From the NCBI GenBank assembly GCA_002433485.1, contig DJIF01000144.1:1-26071 (forward strand): a stretch of 26,071 bases of DNA, written 5' to 3'. The stretch is from Deltaproteobacteria bacterium UBA6601. Its GTDB lineage: Bacteria > Myxococcota_A > UBA796 > UBA9615. How positions within the stretch are numbered: the stretch's first letter is position 1; every line of letters starts with the position of its first letter. Positions 1-7,360 of the stretch are shown here, in pieces. Under the pieces are notes generated by a model. That model had not been told where the DNA came from and made no database searches. It was given only the letters and a program-made list of their open reading frames with translations. Position numbers and translations under genes: made by a program.

Positions 1-322
1 TGTCCACAACACTGGAGCTAGCCAACCTGGCAATATCCGGAGCCCCCTCGACCAGAACCGTGCGCAGGTGCTCGCCAAGGACAGGGGTGGCGCCCATCGC
101 AGCGCCTGCCGCTGCCAGCGCGACCTCCTCAGGATCGCTGAGGCGATTGACCTGCACGGTTACCCAACACAGATAGAGACCCACAAGGACCACAATGGCC
201 AGTCCAATCCTCTGCGAACGAACACGCTCAGAGCCTTGCAGCTCAAGCTCAGCCCGCAAGCGCGCCAGTACCGCCTCCATATCACTATTCCGCGAACCAG
301 CGGCCACGCCGTCATCTCCCAT
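1..322 (-). CDS. Single-pass membrane protein, C-terminus cut by window edge
   Basis: The reading frame starts at ATG (322) and is open to base 1, giving 107 codons of an incomplete protein. A GGAGG ribosome-binding site (complement of 331-335) lies 8 bases upstream. Residues 1-38 are hydrophilic and probably cytoplasmic and helical; residues 39-57 (IGLAIVVLVGLYLCWVTVQ) form one membrane segment; the rest would lie in the periplasm. The start is 3 bases after the stop of the gene at 326-1009, so the two are surely co-transcribed. That neighbour has the same plan, and the two share a loose pattern after the membrane segment (a run rich in Glu, Ala and Ser), so they may be diverged paralogues. 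I recognise no family and assign no function. Confidence 0.75.
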   Translation of the reverse strand, partial: MGDDGVAAGSRNSDMEAVLARLRAELELQGSERVRSQRIGLAIVVLVGLYLCWVTVQVNRLSDPEEVALAAAGAAMGATPVLGEHLRTVLVEGAPDIARLASSSVVD

Positions 323-325
323 CGC

Positions 326-1009
326 TCAGCCCTCCCCACCAAGGCGTGCGTTCATGATCTCAACAAAGAGCAGCAGCACATCTTGAGGCTGCTGACCCTT
401 CAGGCTTTCGTCCTCCTCGGCCTGACGCACCAGGACCTGAACGCTCTCATTGATGGAGCTGAGCAACTCAACGTGCTCAGCAAAGGTGCTGTCCAGCTCC
501 CGCTCAGCCCACTGACGAGCGCTCACCTGCAGCCTCCTCAGTAGCTCTTCGTGGACTTCAGGGTTGACCGAGAAGTCCATCAGCCGCTCGCTCAGCTCCG
601 TATCCTCCTCGCTGGCAACGTCAGCAAACGCAGCTTCCAGCGAGCGATGCATGTGTCTGGCCATGTTGTCCTGAAAGACCTCGCTCTCGCTGGTCAGCTG
701 CTCAGTGGCACGGATCAGCAGCACGTTGGCCTCTGAGGAGAGCGCCTCTGAGATGGCCGGCACCGCTTCCTCACCCACAGCCTCCAGCTCCGCGCTCAAC
801 TGTGGCCAGACCGTGGTGGTGGCGTGAATCTCCAGATCCGCGAGCATCATGTCCGCATCGAAGCTCTCAAGCTGCCACCACAGATTGGCGACAAACAGCG
901 CGATCATCACCAGCAACAGGCCTGCCACCCGGCGGCGAGTCCGCAGCGCGGACTCAGTCTCCTGCTTCAGCTCATCCAGCAGCAGCAGTGCAGAATTATG
1001 CTCGCTCAT
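326..1009 (-). CDS. Single-pass membrane protein with helical periplasmic domain
   Basis: A 227-residue protein of unknown family. Residues 1-27 are a charged cytoplasmic head ending in RTRRR; residues 28-46 (VAGLLLVMIALFVANLWWQ) form a single membrane anchor, so the rest should be periplasmic by the positive-inside rule. Residues 50-215 are almost entirely helix-forming, rich in Glu, Leu and Ala, with no Cys, and look like a helical bundle or coiled coil. A purine-rich GGAGGGAGGGG site directly precedes ATG 1009, which supports this start. It is the first gene of a minus-strand unit continuing into the related gene at 1-322. The 183 bases upstream (1010-1192) must hold the promoter, but I see only a weak TAGGAT-like -10 there. 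A scaffold or assembly role is possible but unsupported. Confidence 0.8.
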   Translation of the reverse strand: MSEHNSALLLLDELKQETESALRTRRRVAGLLLVMIALFVANLWWQLESFDADMMLADLEIHATTTVWPQLSAELEAVGEEAVPAISEALSSEANVLLIRATEQLTSESEVFQDNMARHMHRSLEAAFADVASEEDTELSERLMDFSVNPEVHEELLRRLQVSARQWAERELDSTFAEHVELLSSINESVQVLVRQAEEDESLKGQQPQDVLLLFVEIMNARLGGEG

Positions 1010-1192
1010 CGCCCCTCCCTCCGCGAGAAGCAGACCTCAACCAGAGCAACTTCCCCAGCAAGGCGACCTTCCCCAAGACCCGAGGATCCTAACAAACTGA
1101 GCAGAACGAGCTGAAACAGTTCGACCAGCTGGACAGCAAGGAGGCGCGAGGGCTGAGGGGGCTAGGTGAGCGTGCAAGCGCTGCACAGAGAC

Positions 1193-2467
1193 TCAGCAGG
1201 GCTGGCGTCGACGACCTAGCCAGATGGCCAGACCAACACACCACCACAGACCGGCAGCAGCGGGTCTGCCAGACGCCAGAGCACAGGACAACGAGCTGGT
1301 GAAGGCGTCGGAACCATCACAAAGCTGAGGGGCGTTGGTGGCCACCGACTCAAGGGCCTGATCTAGCAAGCTGCCATCAAGGGATTCAAGAGCAAACCAA
1401 AGACACTGCTCAGAGCCAGCAGGGCAAGACTCGCAACTCGCACCAAGCATGGCTTGGACCCAATCGCAGGGGGCCTTGGAGCCACCGTCCGCAACAAGCG
1501 GTGCGCCGAGCAGGGGAGCCAGTCCGCCAACCTCCAGCCAACCGCTGATCGCCACCTCAGAAATGGCCGTCGCATCGGAGTGGAAGTCACCATCGACCAG
1601 GACCTCCTGCAGGACAACCGGATGAGCACCCAGCCAGAGCACAGCTCGCGATGCCTCGGCAGCGAACAGGGAGCCGGTAAGTTCGAGGGCATTATCAGCG
1701 TCAAACAGACTGGCGGTCGGGGTACAGCTGTCTTGGCTAAGTTCCTCGGGCCCCTGCAATCCGGCGCCGGTCTCAAGCCTTAGCTCAGCATCATCAGATC
1801 CCGCGTGAAACTGCCAAAGCCAGGCGAAGTCAGCCGATAACGAATCAAGATGGGGAGCAAGCCCCGCAGGAGAAGCCACATTTTCGCCGTGGATGCGGAC
1901 ATCATAGGTCAGGCCGGACAGTTCCACATCGGCGGCAACGGGAGTGCCAACAGAAGAAGTGGTGAACTCGTAAGAGAACATCGAGTCATCCCGCTCAATC
2001 ATCACCTGGTAGCGGGTGTCGGGAGCCAGGAACGCCACCGGCTGAACCGATGCGACAGTGCCCGCTTCACTCCATTCCGCTGGCATGAGAGTCAGCTCTT
2101 CGGTGAGGCCATCCTGGCCAGGACCGCGCACTCGAAACACCGAGTCGCTGGCATCGCCGGTAAAGCGCAGGTTCAGCGGTCGGCGATAGTGATGATCGCT
2201 GGAGTCTGGCGCCGGCTCCAGCGACTTGACCGTAACCATCTCCGCCTCATTGCTCCCGCAACAGTCACCGCCAACTGTATCATCGCTCCCATCGGCCCCT
2301 CCAGAGAGCGGCACTTCGGTTGCTTCATCGTCAGTGAGCGGATCGATACCGCGATAAGCTGGAGCATCCGCGCCCGAATTGAAGGCTGGCCCACAGCCAA
2401 CCGCTAAAGCGAGAGCAAAGATCAAGAGCAGGCTATAGAGAAGGCGTTGTTGGGACATCGATTCCAT
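1193..2467 (-). CDS. Lipoprotein with Ig-like domain and MYXO-CTERM-like tail
   Basis: A predicted exported surface protein of about 424 residues. The N-terminus is a signal peptide ending in LALAVGC, a slightly atypical lipobox. Residues about 75-170 resemble a bacterial Ig-like (Big_5/SbsA) domain: a PL..LRF strand, an LAPDTRYQVMI strand and a closing F.FTTSSVGTP strand. The middle is unrecognised; a Cys-rich stretch (ASCESCPAGSEQC) follows. The last 30 residues read Cys, hydrophobic helix (GLWWCVGLAIWL), then GRRR, the plan of MYXO-CTERM sorting tails cut by myxosortases in myxobacteria. Starts are ambiguous: TTG 2470, ATG 2467 or ATG 2458, none with a good ribosome-binding site; I chose ATG 2467. 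The gene begins within 3 bases of the upstream enzyme's stop, so it is the last gene of that operon. Confidence 0.8.
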   Translation of the reverse strand: MESMSQQRLLYSLLLIFALALAVGCGPAFNSGADAPAYRGIDPLTDDEATEVPLSGGADGSDDTVGGDCCGSNEAEMVTVKSLEPAPDSSDHHYRRPLNLRFTGDASDSVFRVRGPGQDGLTEELTLMPAEWSEAGTVASVQPVAFLAPDTRYQVMIERDDSMFSYEFTTSSVGTPVAADVELSGLTYDVRIHGENVASPAGLAPHLDSLSADFAWLWQFHAGSDDAELRLETGAGLQGPEELSQDSCTPTASLFDADNALELTGSLFAAEASRAVLWLGAHPVVLQEVLVDGDFHSDATAISEVAISGWLEVGGLAPLLGAPLVADGGSKAPCDWVQAMLGASCESCPAGSEQCLWFALESLDGSLLDQALESVATNAPQLCDGSDAFTSSLSCALASGRPAAAGLWWCVGLAIWLGRRRQPC

Positions 2468-2470
2468 CAA

Positions 2471-5281
2471 TTAGCAAAGTTCATCCCTCAACATGGGGCC
2501 CTTTAGTGCCCGATGTAAAGTCACGGTTCCCCGATCTCCATCGACAGTAACTTCCATGCCGTCCTGCAGCAGGCTACAGGCTCCCTGAACATTGACCACA
2601 GCTGGGAGCTTGTACTCCCGGGCCACAACCGCGCCATGCGAAAGCACCGAGCCCAGCTCAAAGACCAGGGCCCCAGCGGTCAGGAACAAGGGCGTCCAGC
2701 CAGGATCGGCGGCCCGACAGACCAGAATTTCGCCAGGCTGCAGCGCGGCCATATCTTCCAGCCTGCTCAATACCCGCACCCTGCCACGCAGCCTCCCACT
2801 GGAGATGCCCAGACCAACCAACACATCACCACCGGCAGCACCATGTCCAAGGGGAACAGGCACAGCCTCTTCGCCGCTGAGAAAATCCGGATGAACCGCA
2901 AGTAGATCGCGGTTAAAGCGCTGGCGGCGCTGCTCAATGCGCTGGCTGGCCAGATCCGGGGCGAGCCTGCCCTCATGCAGCTCAAGCACTTCATCGATCT
3001 CAAGAAATACAATGTCCGCTCCGGAGCCCAGCGCACCCGAACGCTCCAACAGCGCGCCCAGGCGCTCCAGAACTCGCTTCATCCGCAGCAGCAGACGGTC
3101 AAAGCTGAAACGCTGGTTTTCGCGCAGGGCCATGTAGCGCCGAGACAGGACAAGCAGGCGGTCGAAGAGCTGCTGACGCCAAGGCAGCAGCCTGCGCAGT
3201 GCGGTCCTGCCCATCCTGGTTCGAACCAGCCGTTCAGCCTGCTCGCGCTCCTCACTCCGCTGCCGCTCTGCCAGCGAAGGATCGACTGGTAGACCGCCGC
3301 GCAGATACCCGGCAATCATCTGTAGAGGCAGCTCGGGGCTGTCCTCCCAGCGACTTGCAAAGATCTCCCACGATGCACTGCTGCGATGACCAAAGGCCTG
3401 CAGGAACTCAGCGAAAGCTGTGACGAACTGAGTTCCCCCCTCACAGCCTTCCAGCTCCGACAGGCTCGGCAGCGGCTCTCGCAACAGGCGAGCGCGAACC
3501 TCTTCCAGCTGCTGGGCCTGCCAGGCCAGCCGCCACAGCGCTGCGTTGCAGCGGAGCGTTTCATTATCAGCAGGCTGAGAGACCAGTGCGGCGCGGAGCG
3601 CCTCGCCACCGAGGCCGCCCCAGCTCCGCAGCAGGATCCCGAGCCCTTCATAGGAGAGATGCGCGTAGAGCAGGCTCAGTAGATGAATGCTCAGGTAGTC
3701 AACCATCAGTTGTCGAGCCACTTCAAGAACCTTCAGTCCTGGGCCAATCTCAAGGAAATCCACACTCAGGTCGGCTATTTGCGCCTCGAAACGCGGCTGA
3801 AATTCTTCCCAATCGGCACAGTTGGTACGTGGATTAAACCGATAGCGCTCCCAGCGCCGCTCGCGAACCATCTGGCCAAGGACTGAAACCACCAGGCCAA
3901 GATTGGGCAATAAGGGTGCCTGCTCCTGCAGTTCGCGCTGCTCATCCGGGGGAAACATCTCCAGCAAAAACTGCGGCGGTGCTCCTCCCGGTAAACGAAA
4001 GGCAAGATGGCGAAAGATGGTGAGATTAAAATAGGGGCGGCCCAGAATGAGCCGACTGGGTTCACTGCCTTCGAGCCAGCGCTCACTAGCGACTTCCCAG
4101 TAGGTGAAATGATGAAGGGCTGGTTGCACAATGGACCATCCCAAAGGGGTCGCTCCTTCAGTCCAGCGCTCACCGGAGAACCGCTGGGTCCAGAGCAGCG
4201 GACGAGCCCGTAGCGGCCGCGCATCGTGGCTCCGCACCGGCCCAGATCCGGCCAGTGCTGTGACCGGACGAACCTGCAACAGGAAAATCCGACCTGCACT
4301 GTCCAGCGCCCACTCCAAATCGACCGCCGCCCCGCAATGCTGTTCCAGGTCTACAGCCAACCGACACAGGGCAATGATTTCGCCATCGTCCAGGCAGGGC
4401 TGCCGTCGAGCCGCGGCCGGGAGCGGCTCAAACTGGAGTTTTCCCTCGTGTTCGATGCTGGCCCGCAGGGCACGCTCCTTGCGCGCCACCGAGCGCTCCG
4501 AAATTGAAAAACGAGAGGAAGCATCGAGCGGCCTCCGGACCACAAAAAGATCGGGCAAAAGACGTCCCTGGGCCAGCTCCTCGCCCAGACCTGGACCTGC
4601 TTCCAGACAGAGTTCATCACGAGTGCCCCGTACCGGATGAACAGTAAACAAGACCCCGGAACAACGGGGCGTGATCATGCGCTGCACAAGGACCGCCATG
4701 GCCGGCACAGCAGCCAGGGACAAGACTCCTGCCTGTTGATCCTGCAGCCAGCGCTGCCGATAGGCGATAGCTCGCTCACTGAACCAGGAAGCCCAGACCT
4801 CGGTAACAGCATCAAACACCGCCTCCACCGAGCGTAGGTTGAGAACTGAACTGAACTGGCCGGCATGGGACTGCTGCGAGCCGTCCTCCACCAACGCCGA
4901 AGAGCGCACAGCCAACGACGGCAGACCCGACACAGAAGCACCCTCGATCTCGGGGCCCTCGAGCAAAGCACTACATTGAGCTTCCAGGGAGGCGCGAAAA
5001 GTCGCACTTAAGGTCAACTCGCGGAGACAATCGCCTGCCTCCAGACCGGCTCGAAGGGCCCGTGCCCCATCCCCCGAGGTCAGCGCACGATGAGCTCGCT
5101 CCAAAATCTGCAGTGAGCCCTGCTGCGCCACCAGATCACTCAAGGCGCTGGGACTGATCACAAAGCCACGTGGAACCGGCCAGCCAAGCCGGAGGAGTTC
5201 ACCAAGACGCGCCGCCTTGGCCCCCACCAGTGCGGTGTTTCCCCCCGCATTGTCGAGGGCGACAAAGGACGAAAGCCTCAG
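2471..5281 (-). CDS. PEP-synthase / rifampicin phosphotransferase-like enzyme
   Basis: About 936 residues from the proposed CTG start, 918 from GTG 5227. Family knowledge: PPDK-type enzymes move phosphate from an N-terminal ATP-grasp unit to a His on a mobile domain and then to an acceptor. Seen here: LVGAKAARLGEL (the Lys of the family's GGK motif), AVRSSALVED with the conserved Arg, SGVLFTVHPVRG, and DLEWALDSAGRIFLLQVRPVT closing the ATP unit near residue 340; then a central region of roughly 450 residues; then a C-terminal phosphohistidine domain with LSHGAVVAREYKLPAVV (His at about 882). There is no PEP-binding TIM barrel, and the order matches rifampicin phosphotransferase rather than PpsA. 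The acceptor is unknown. GTG 5227 would begin inside the Lys motif, whereas CTG 5281 keeps the family's N-terminus and overlaps the upstream TGA as CTGA. It lies between two lipoprotein genes. Confidence 0.85.
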   Translation of the reverse strand: MRLSSFVALDNAGGNTALVGAKAARLGELLRLGWPVPRGFVISPSALSDLVAQQGSLQILERAHRALTSGDGARALRAGLEAGDCLRELTLSATFRASLEAQCSALLEGPEIEGASVSGLPSLAVRSSALVEDGSQQSHAGQFSSVLNLRSVEAVFDAVTEVWASWFSERAIAYRQRWLQDQQAGVLSLAAVPAMAVLVQRMITPRCSGVLFTVHPVRGTRDELCLEAGPGLGEELAQGRLLPDLFVVRRPLDASSRFSISERSVARKERALRASIEHEGKLQFEPLPAAARRQPCLDDGEIIALCRLAVDLEQHCGAAVDLEWALDSAGRIFLLQVRPVTALAGSGPVRSHDARPLRARPLLWTQRFSGERWTEGATPLGWSIVQPALHHFTYWEVASERWLEGSEPSRLILGRPYFNLTIFRHLAFRLPGGAPPQFLLEMFPPDEQRELQEQAPLLPNLGLVVSVLGQMVRERRWERYRFNPRTNCADWEEFQPRFEAQIADLSVDFLEIGPGLKVLEVARQLMVDYLSIHLLSLLYAHLSYEGLGILLRSWGGLGGEALRAALVSQPADNETLRCNAALWRLAWQAQQLEEVRARLLREPLPSLSELEGCEGGTQFVTAFAEFLQAFGHRSSASWEIFASRWEDSPELPLQMIAGYLRGGLPVDPSLAERQRSEEREQAERLVRTRMGRTALRRLLPWRQQLFDRLLVLSRRYMALRENQRFSFDRLLLRMKRVLERLGALLERSGALGSGADIVFLEIDEVLELHEGRLAPDLASQRIEQRRQRFNRDLLAVHPDFLSGEEAVPVPLGHGAAGGDVLVGLGISSGRLRGRVRVLSRLEDMAALQPGEILVCRAADPGWTPLFLTAGALVFELGSVLSHGAVVAREYKLPAVVNVQGACSLLQDGMEVTVDGDRGTVTLHRALKGPMLRDELC

Positions 5282-5865
5282 AAGCTACCCTGACCGCTCA
5301 AGAACCACTCATAGCCGATGATTTCACCTTCATTTCGATAGCCGTTCTGGCCGCTCCAGGTGAACTCTGCGCTGGCCCGGTCAAGAGCTCCGACACCAAC
5401 CTCCTCAAGCTCGCCACCCACAAGACCGCGCCACACTGTGAACAGGTCTGGAGCGTCCTCATAAAACTCAAAACCGAGTAAGAGGTCCACATCACCACCA
5501 TCCGGCAAACCGGTTCCCTGCAGACAATCGGCAGCGGTCCCCTGATAGGTCAGGCGAGTCGCCCAGACAAAGTCACAAGCAGTGCACATGGCCACCTCAG
5601 CCGCGCCAGCAGCCTCACCACTCGCATACCAGTCGGCACGACAATCATCGACGCCCTGAGGCAGCGCCTCCTGATCCCAATCGATGTTGAGAAACTCAGT
5701 GCCGCTGAAGCTGGCCAGCTCAAGCTGTGGACCGCCATCGTCATCATCAGCCTGGGGATCTCCCAACTGCAGCACTGTCAAGCCACCATGACAGCCGCTA
5801 CCACACAGCAGAACGACCAGCACCCACAACCGCGAATAAAGCCTGCTGAGGAGCCAAGGCACCAT
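5278..5865 (-). CDS. Small Cys-containing lipoprotein
   Basis: A 195-residue predicted lipoprotein. The signal peptide contains LWVLVVLLCGSGC, with the last Cys as lipidation site. I start it at ATG 5865 because GGAGG sits 4 bases upstream; the longer frame from TTG 5916 would make an overlong signal peptide and begins inside a candidate promoter -10. After a short acidic linker (ADDDDGG), the mature part has a paired-Cys pattern (DDCRADW, then CTACDFVW, then DCLQG), a layout I associate with small lipoproteins of myxobacteria-like genomes. No catalytic motif is visible. Its TGA overlaps the proposed CTG start of the PEP-synthase-like enzyme, so the two are probably translationally coupled. 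Function unknown. Confidence 0.8.
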   Translation of the reverse strand: MVPWLLSRLYSRLWVLVVLLCGSGCHGGLTVLQLGDPQADDDDGGPQLELASFSGTEFLNIDWDQEALPQGVDDCRADWYASGEAAGAAEVAMCTACDFVWATRLTYQGTAADCLQGTGLPDGGDVDLLLGFEFYEDAPDLFTVWRGLVGGELEEVGVGALDRASAEFTWSGQNGYRNEGEIIGYEWFLSGQGSF

Positions 5866-5915
5866 GAAGCCTCCGAGCACCAGAATGAGTACTAAGGACA
5901 TCCTGATCGCCTGCA

Positions 5916-5944
5916 ATTCTGCCCAGCAGCCGCCCCATCGGCAA
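5916..5944 (-). promoter_or_regulatory. Candidate sigma70-type promoter for the 5865-1193 operon
   Basis: Read on the minus strand: -35 TTGCCG (5944-5939), a 17-base spacer, and -10 CAGAAT (5921-5916). Each box matches consensus at four of six positions. Transcription would start near 5909, leaving about a 44-base leader before ATG 5865. Spacing and location are good but the boxes are moderate, so this is inference only. Confidence 0.35.
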
Positions 5945-5951
5945 GAGACGA

Positions 5952-5980
5952 TTGTTTGCCGGGCTAAGTCCCGCTAAGGT
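5952..5980 (+). promoter_or_regulatory. Weak candidate promoter for the FHA gene
   Basis: TTGTTT (5952-5957), a 17-base spacer and TAAGGT (5975-5980) lie about 45 bases before the FHA start. The boxes match consensus at only three of six positions each. A direct repeat of CTAAG (5964-5968 and 5974-5978) lies across the spacer and -10 and could be a regulator half-site pair. This divergent region is the only place a promoter for the FHA pair can be. Confidence 0.25.
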
Positions 5981-6024
5981 CCGGGGCGTGGAGTCGTGAG
6001 AGGACACGACCAGCTGGAGACATC

Positions 6025-6393
6025 ATGGCCAACGAGACACTGATCGACGAGCCCCTCAAAGTAGGTGAAGTAACGCCCATTCCTGGCGAAATTAACGCGA
6101 AGTTGAAGATTGTCGCGGGCAATGACACCGGCAAAATAATCTACCTTGACTCGCCGATCACCCTCATCGGTCGCGAAGAGGAGTGCCACATTCAGCTGGA
6201 TGATGCTCGGGTGTCCAACCGGCACGCTATGGTGTATTTCGCCAGCGGCGAGTTCCGGGTCCGAGACCTCAACAGCACCAACGGCAGTCTGGTCAATGGC
6301 AGTCCACTCAGTGAGTGTGCCTTTGCCGACGGTGACGATCTGCGGGTCGGCAAGACCGTACTCCGACTCATTGTCGACTTCCGCGACGCGTGA
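6025..6393 (+). CDS. FHA-domain protein
   Basis: A 122-residue protein that is almost entirely one forkhead-associated domain. FHA domains bind phosphothreonine peptides, usually linking proteins to Ser/Thr kinase signalling. Seen: the strand pattern and binding loops IGREEECHIQL, VSNRHAMVYF and LNSTNGSLVNG, which hold the conserved Gly-Arg, Ser-Asn-Arg-His and Asn-Gly residues, at about residues 28-118. The first 25 residues are flexible and contain a Thr (NETLIDEP) that could be a phosphosite for intra- or intermolecular binding, as in some other FHA proteins; this is inference. There is no signal peptide or membrane segment, so it is cytoplasmic. GGAGA lies 5 bases before the ATG. It overlaps the next small gene by 4 bases (GTGA). 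Confidence 0.9.
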   Translation: MANETLIDEPLKVGEVTPIPGEINAKLKIVAGNDTGKIIYLDSPITLIGREEECHIQLDDARVSNRHAMVYFASGEFRVRDLNSTNGSLVNGSPLSECAFADGDDLRVGKTVLRLIVDFRDA

Positions 6394-6653
6394 GCGCTGA
6401 CCAGGACGGGCGCGCCCTGGCTGCGGGCCTGCGAAGCATTAGCCTACAGCTCGACCAACTTCCGAGTGGAGTACTGCAGCTGCAGGAGCTGAGCCCCGCG
6501 GCCCGACGAGATGCTCACGCCGCAGCTGGCCGGCTGCAGAACCAACTCTCAGGAATCATGGCCCAGTTGGTGGAAGGTATGGCCGCTGACGGGGCTGATC
6601 AGGTCGATGAACGCGGCCTACCGAAGGCTTACCGAGGTGGCAACGATACGTAA
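6390..6653 (+). CDS. Small helical protein coupled to the FHA gene
   Basis: An 87-residue protein of unknown family starting at GTG 6390, which overlaps the FHA stop as GTGA, a classic translational-coupling arrangement and the main reason to believe it. Residues 8-63 form one or two amphipathic helices rich in Leu, Gln and Ala (for example ISLQLDQLPSGVLQLQEL). There is no Cys, membrane segment or signal peptide. It ends by overlapping the 3' end of the convergent lipoprotein gene by 25 bases. Codon use resembles its neighbours. It could be an FHA partner or target, but it has only one or two Thr residues near its C-terminus. Confidence 0.6.
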   Translation: MSADQDGRALAAGLRSISLQLDQLPSGVLQLQELSPAARRDAHAAAGRLQNQLSGIMAQLVEGMAADGADQVDERGLPKAYRGGNDT

Positions 6654-7360
6654 AGATTGGCCGGGCCTGCGGCAGGTACCTCCACAGAGCGCTCCGCAGC
6701 CCCCAACTGAGGGTGCCAGAAGCTCAGCGAATAGCGACCTGCGGCCAGACCCGAAAATTCAAAGCTACCATCTGGACCGGTGATCCTAGCGCTGCCTGTA
6801 CCGTAGACATAAATCCAGCCACGCTGCTCCGGCCTAGCATCGGAGCCCACCTCTATCACCCCGGGCTCAGACAGCCGCCAAAACGCCGGTCCATGGCCGG
6901 GAGGGACCACCAGATTCTGCAGATTCTGCAGGCCTCCCTGACCATCCCGCAGGCGTAGATGAAAAGTCTGTAGCTGATCACCCTGGTGATCAACCACCAA
7001 CCGAGAGCCAACAGGCGCGACCTGGAGCGAAGGCTGAAACCCACCCTGCTCAGCCCGCAACTCAATGGTTAGCGGAGCCGGCTCGCCCACAGAGCCGTCC
7101 TTTAGCCAGACAACCGCGCCTGCTACTGCCTGCGCCGCTGAGCTGACCCGCCCCACCAGCAGACCAGCGTCCGCGCCTGGCTGGCCCTCACCCACTGCGC
7201 TGAGCGCAACCTCATGGGTCAACCCAGCCAAACGCCCCTTAGCGTGCTCAGCACCATCGCTACAGCCAAGCCCGACCAGGGCCAACAACACAGAGAGGAA
7301 GACAGCACTAACCGACACAGCGGCACCAGCATAGCGATGAGCAGCGACCGAGCTGCTCAA
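6629..7360 (-). CDS. Lipoprotein with cupredoxin-like and regulatory-like domains
   Basis: A 243-residue lipoprotein: the signal peptide ends LLALVGLGC (Cys 33). Residues about 65-160 look like a cupredoxin fold (GAVVWLKDG, then SLQVAPVGSRLVVDHQGD, then TFHLRLRDG). Residues about 175-243 resemble a carboxypeptidase regulatory-like beta sandwich (ITGPDGSFEFSGLAAGRYSL, then WHPQLGAAERSVEV). The same pairing occurs in plastocyanin-like proteins annotated as methylamine-utilisation-like. Here the usual copper-ligand Cys and Cys-x-x-His segment are absent (that region reads DARPEQRGWIYVYG), so it probably no longer binds copper and may act as a structural or ligand-binding surface protein. Its ATG overlaps the stop of the upstream lipoprotein gene (ATGA), so the two are coupled. 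Confidence 0.8.
   Translation of the reverse strand: MSSSVAAHRYAGAAVSVSAVFLSVLLALVGLGCSDGAEHAKGRLAGLTHEVALSAVGEGQPGADAGLLVGRVSSAAQAVAGAVVWLKDGSVGEPAPLTIELRAEQGGFQPSLQVAPVGSRLVVDHQGDQLQTFHLRLRDGQGGLQNLQNLVVPPGHGPAFWRLSEPGVIEVGSDARPEQRGWIYVYGTGSARITGPDGSFEFSGLAAGRYSLSFWHPQLGAAERSVEVPAAGPANLYVSLPPR

Noticed and set aside
1010..1192. Promoter or terminator in the 183-base gap
   Set aside because: A TAGGAT-like -10 has no matching -35 at proper spacing, and the small GTGCA/TGCAC hairpin has no T tract.
1850..2407. Plus-strand open frame of 185 codons opposite the Ig-like lipoprotein gene
   Set aside because: Antisense to a gene with a signal peptide, Ig-like strands and a C-terminal anchor; no recognisable features of its own.
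5866..5916. Longer N-terminus of the small lipoprotein from TTG 5916
   Set aside because: It makes a signal peptide of over 40 residues with two hydrophobic stretches and overlaps a candidate -10; ATG 5865 has a GGAGG site.
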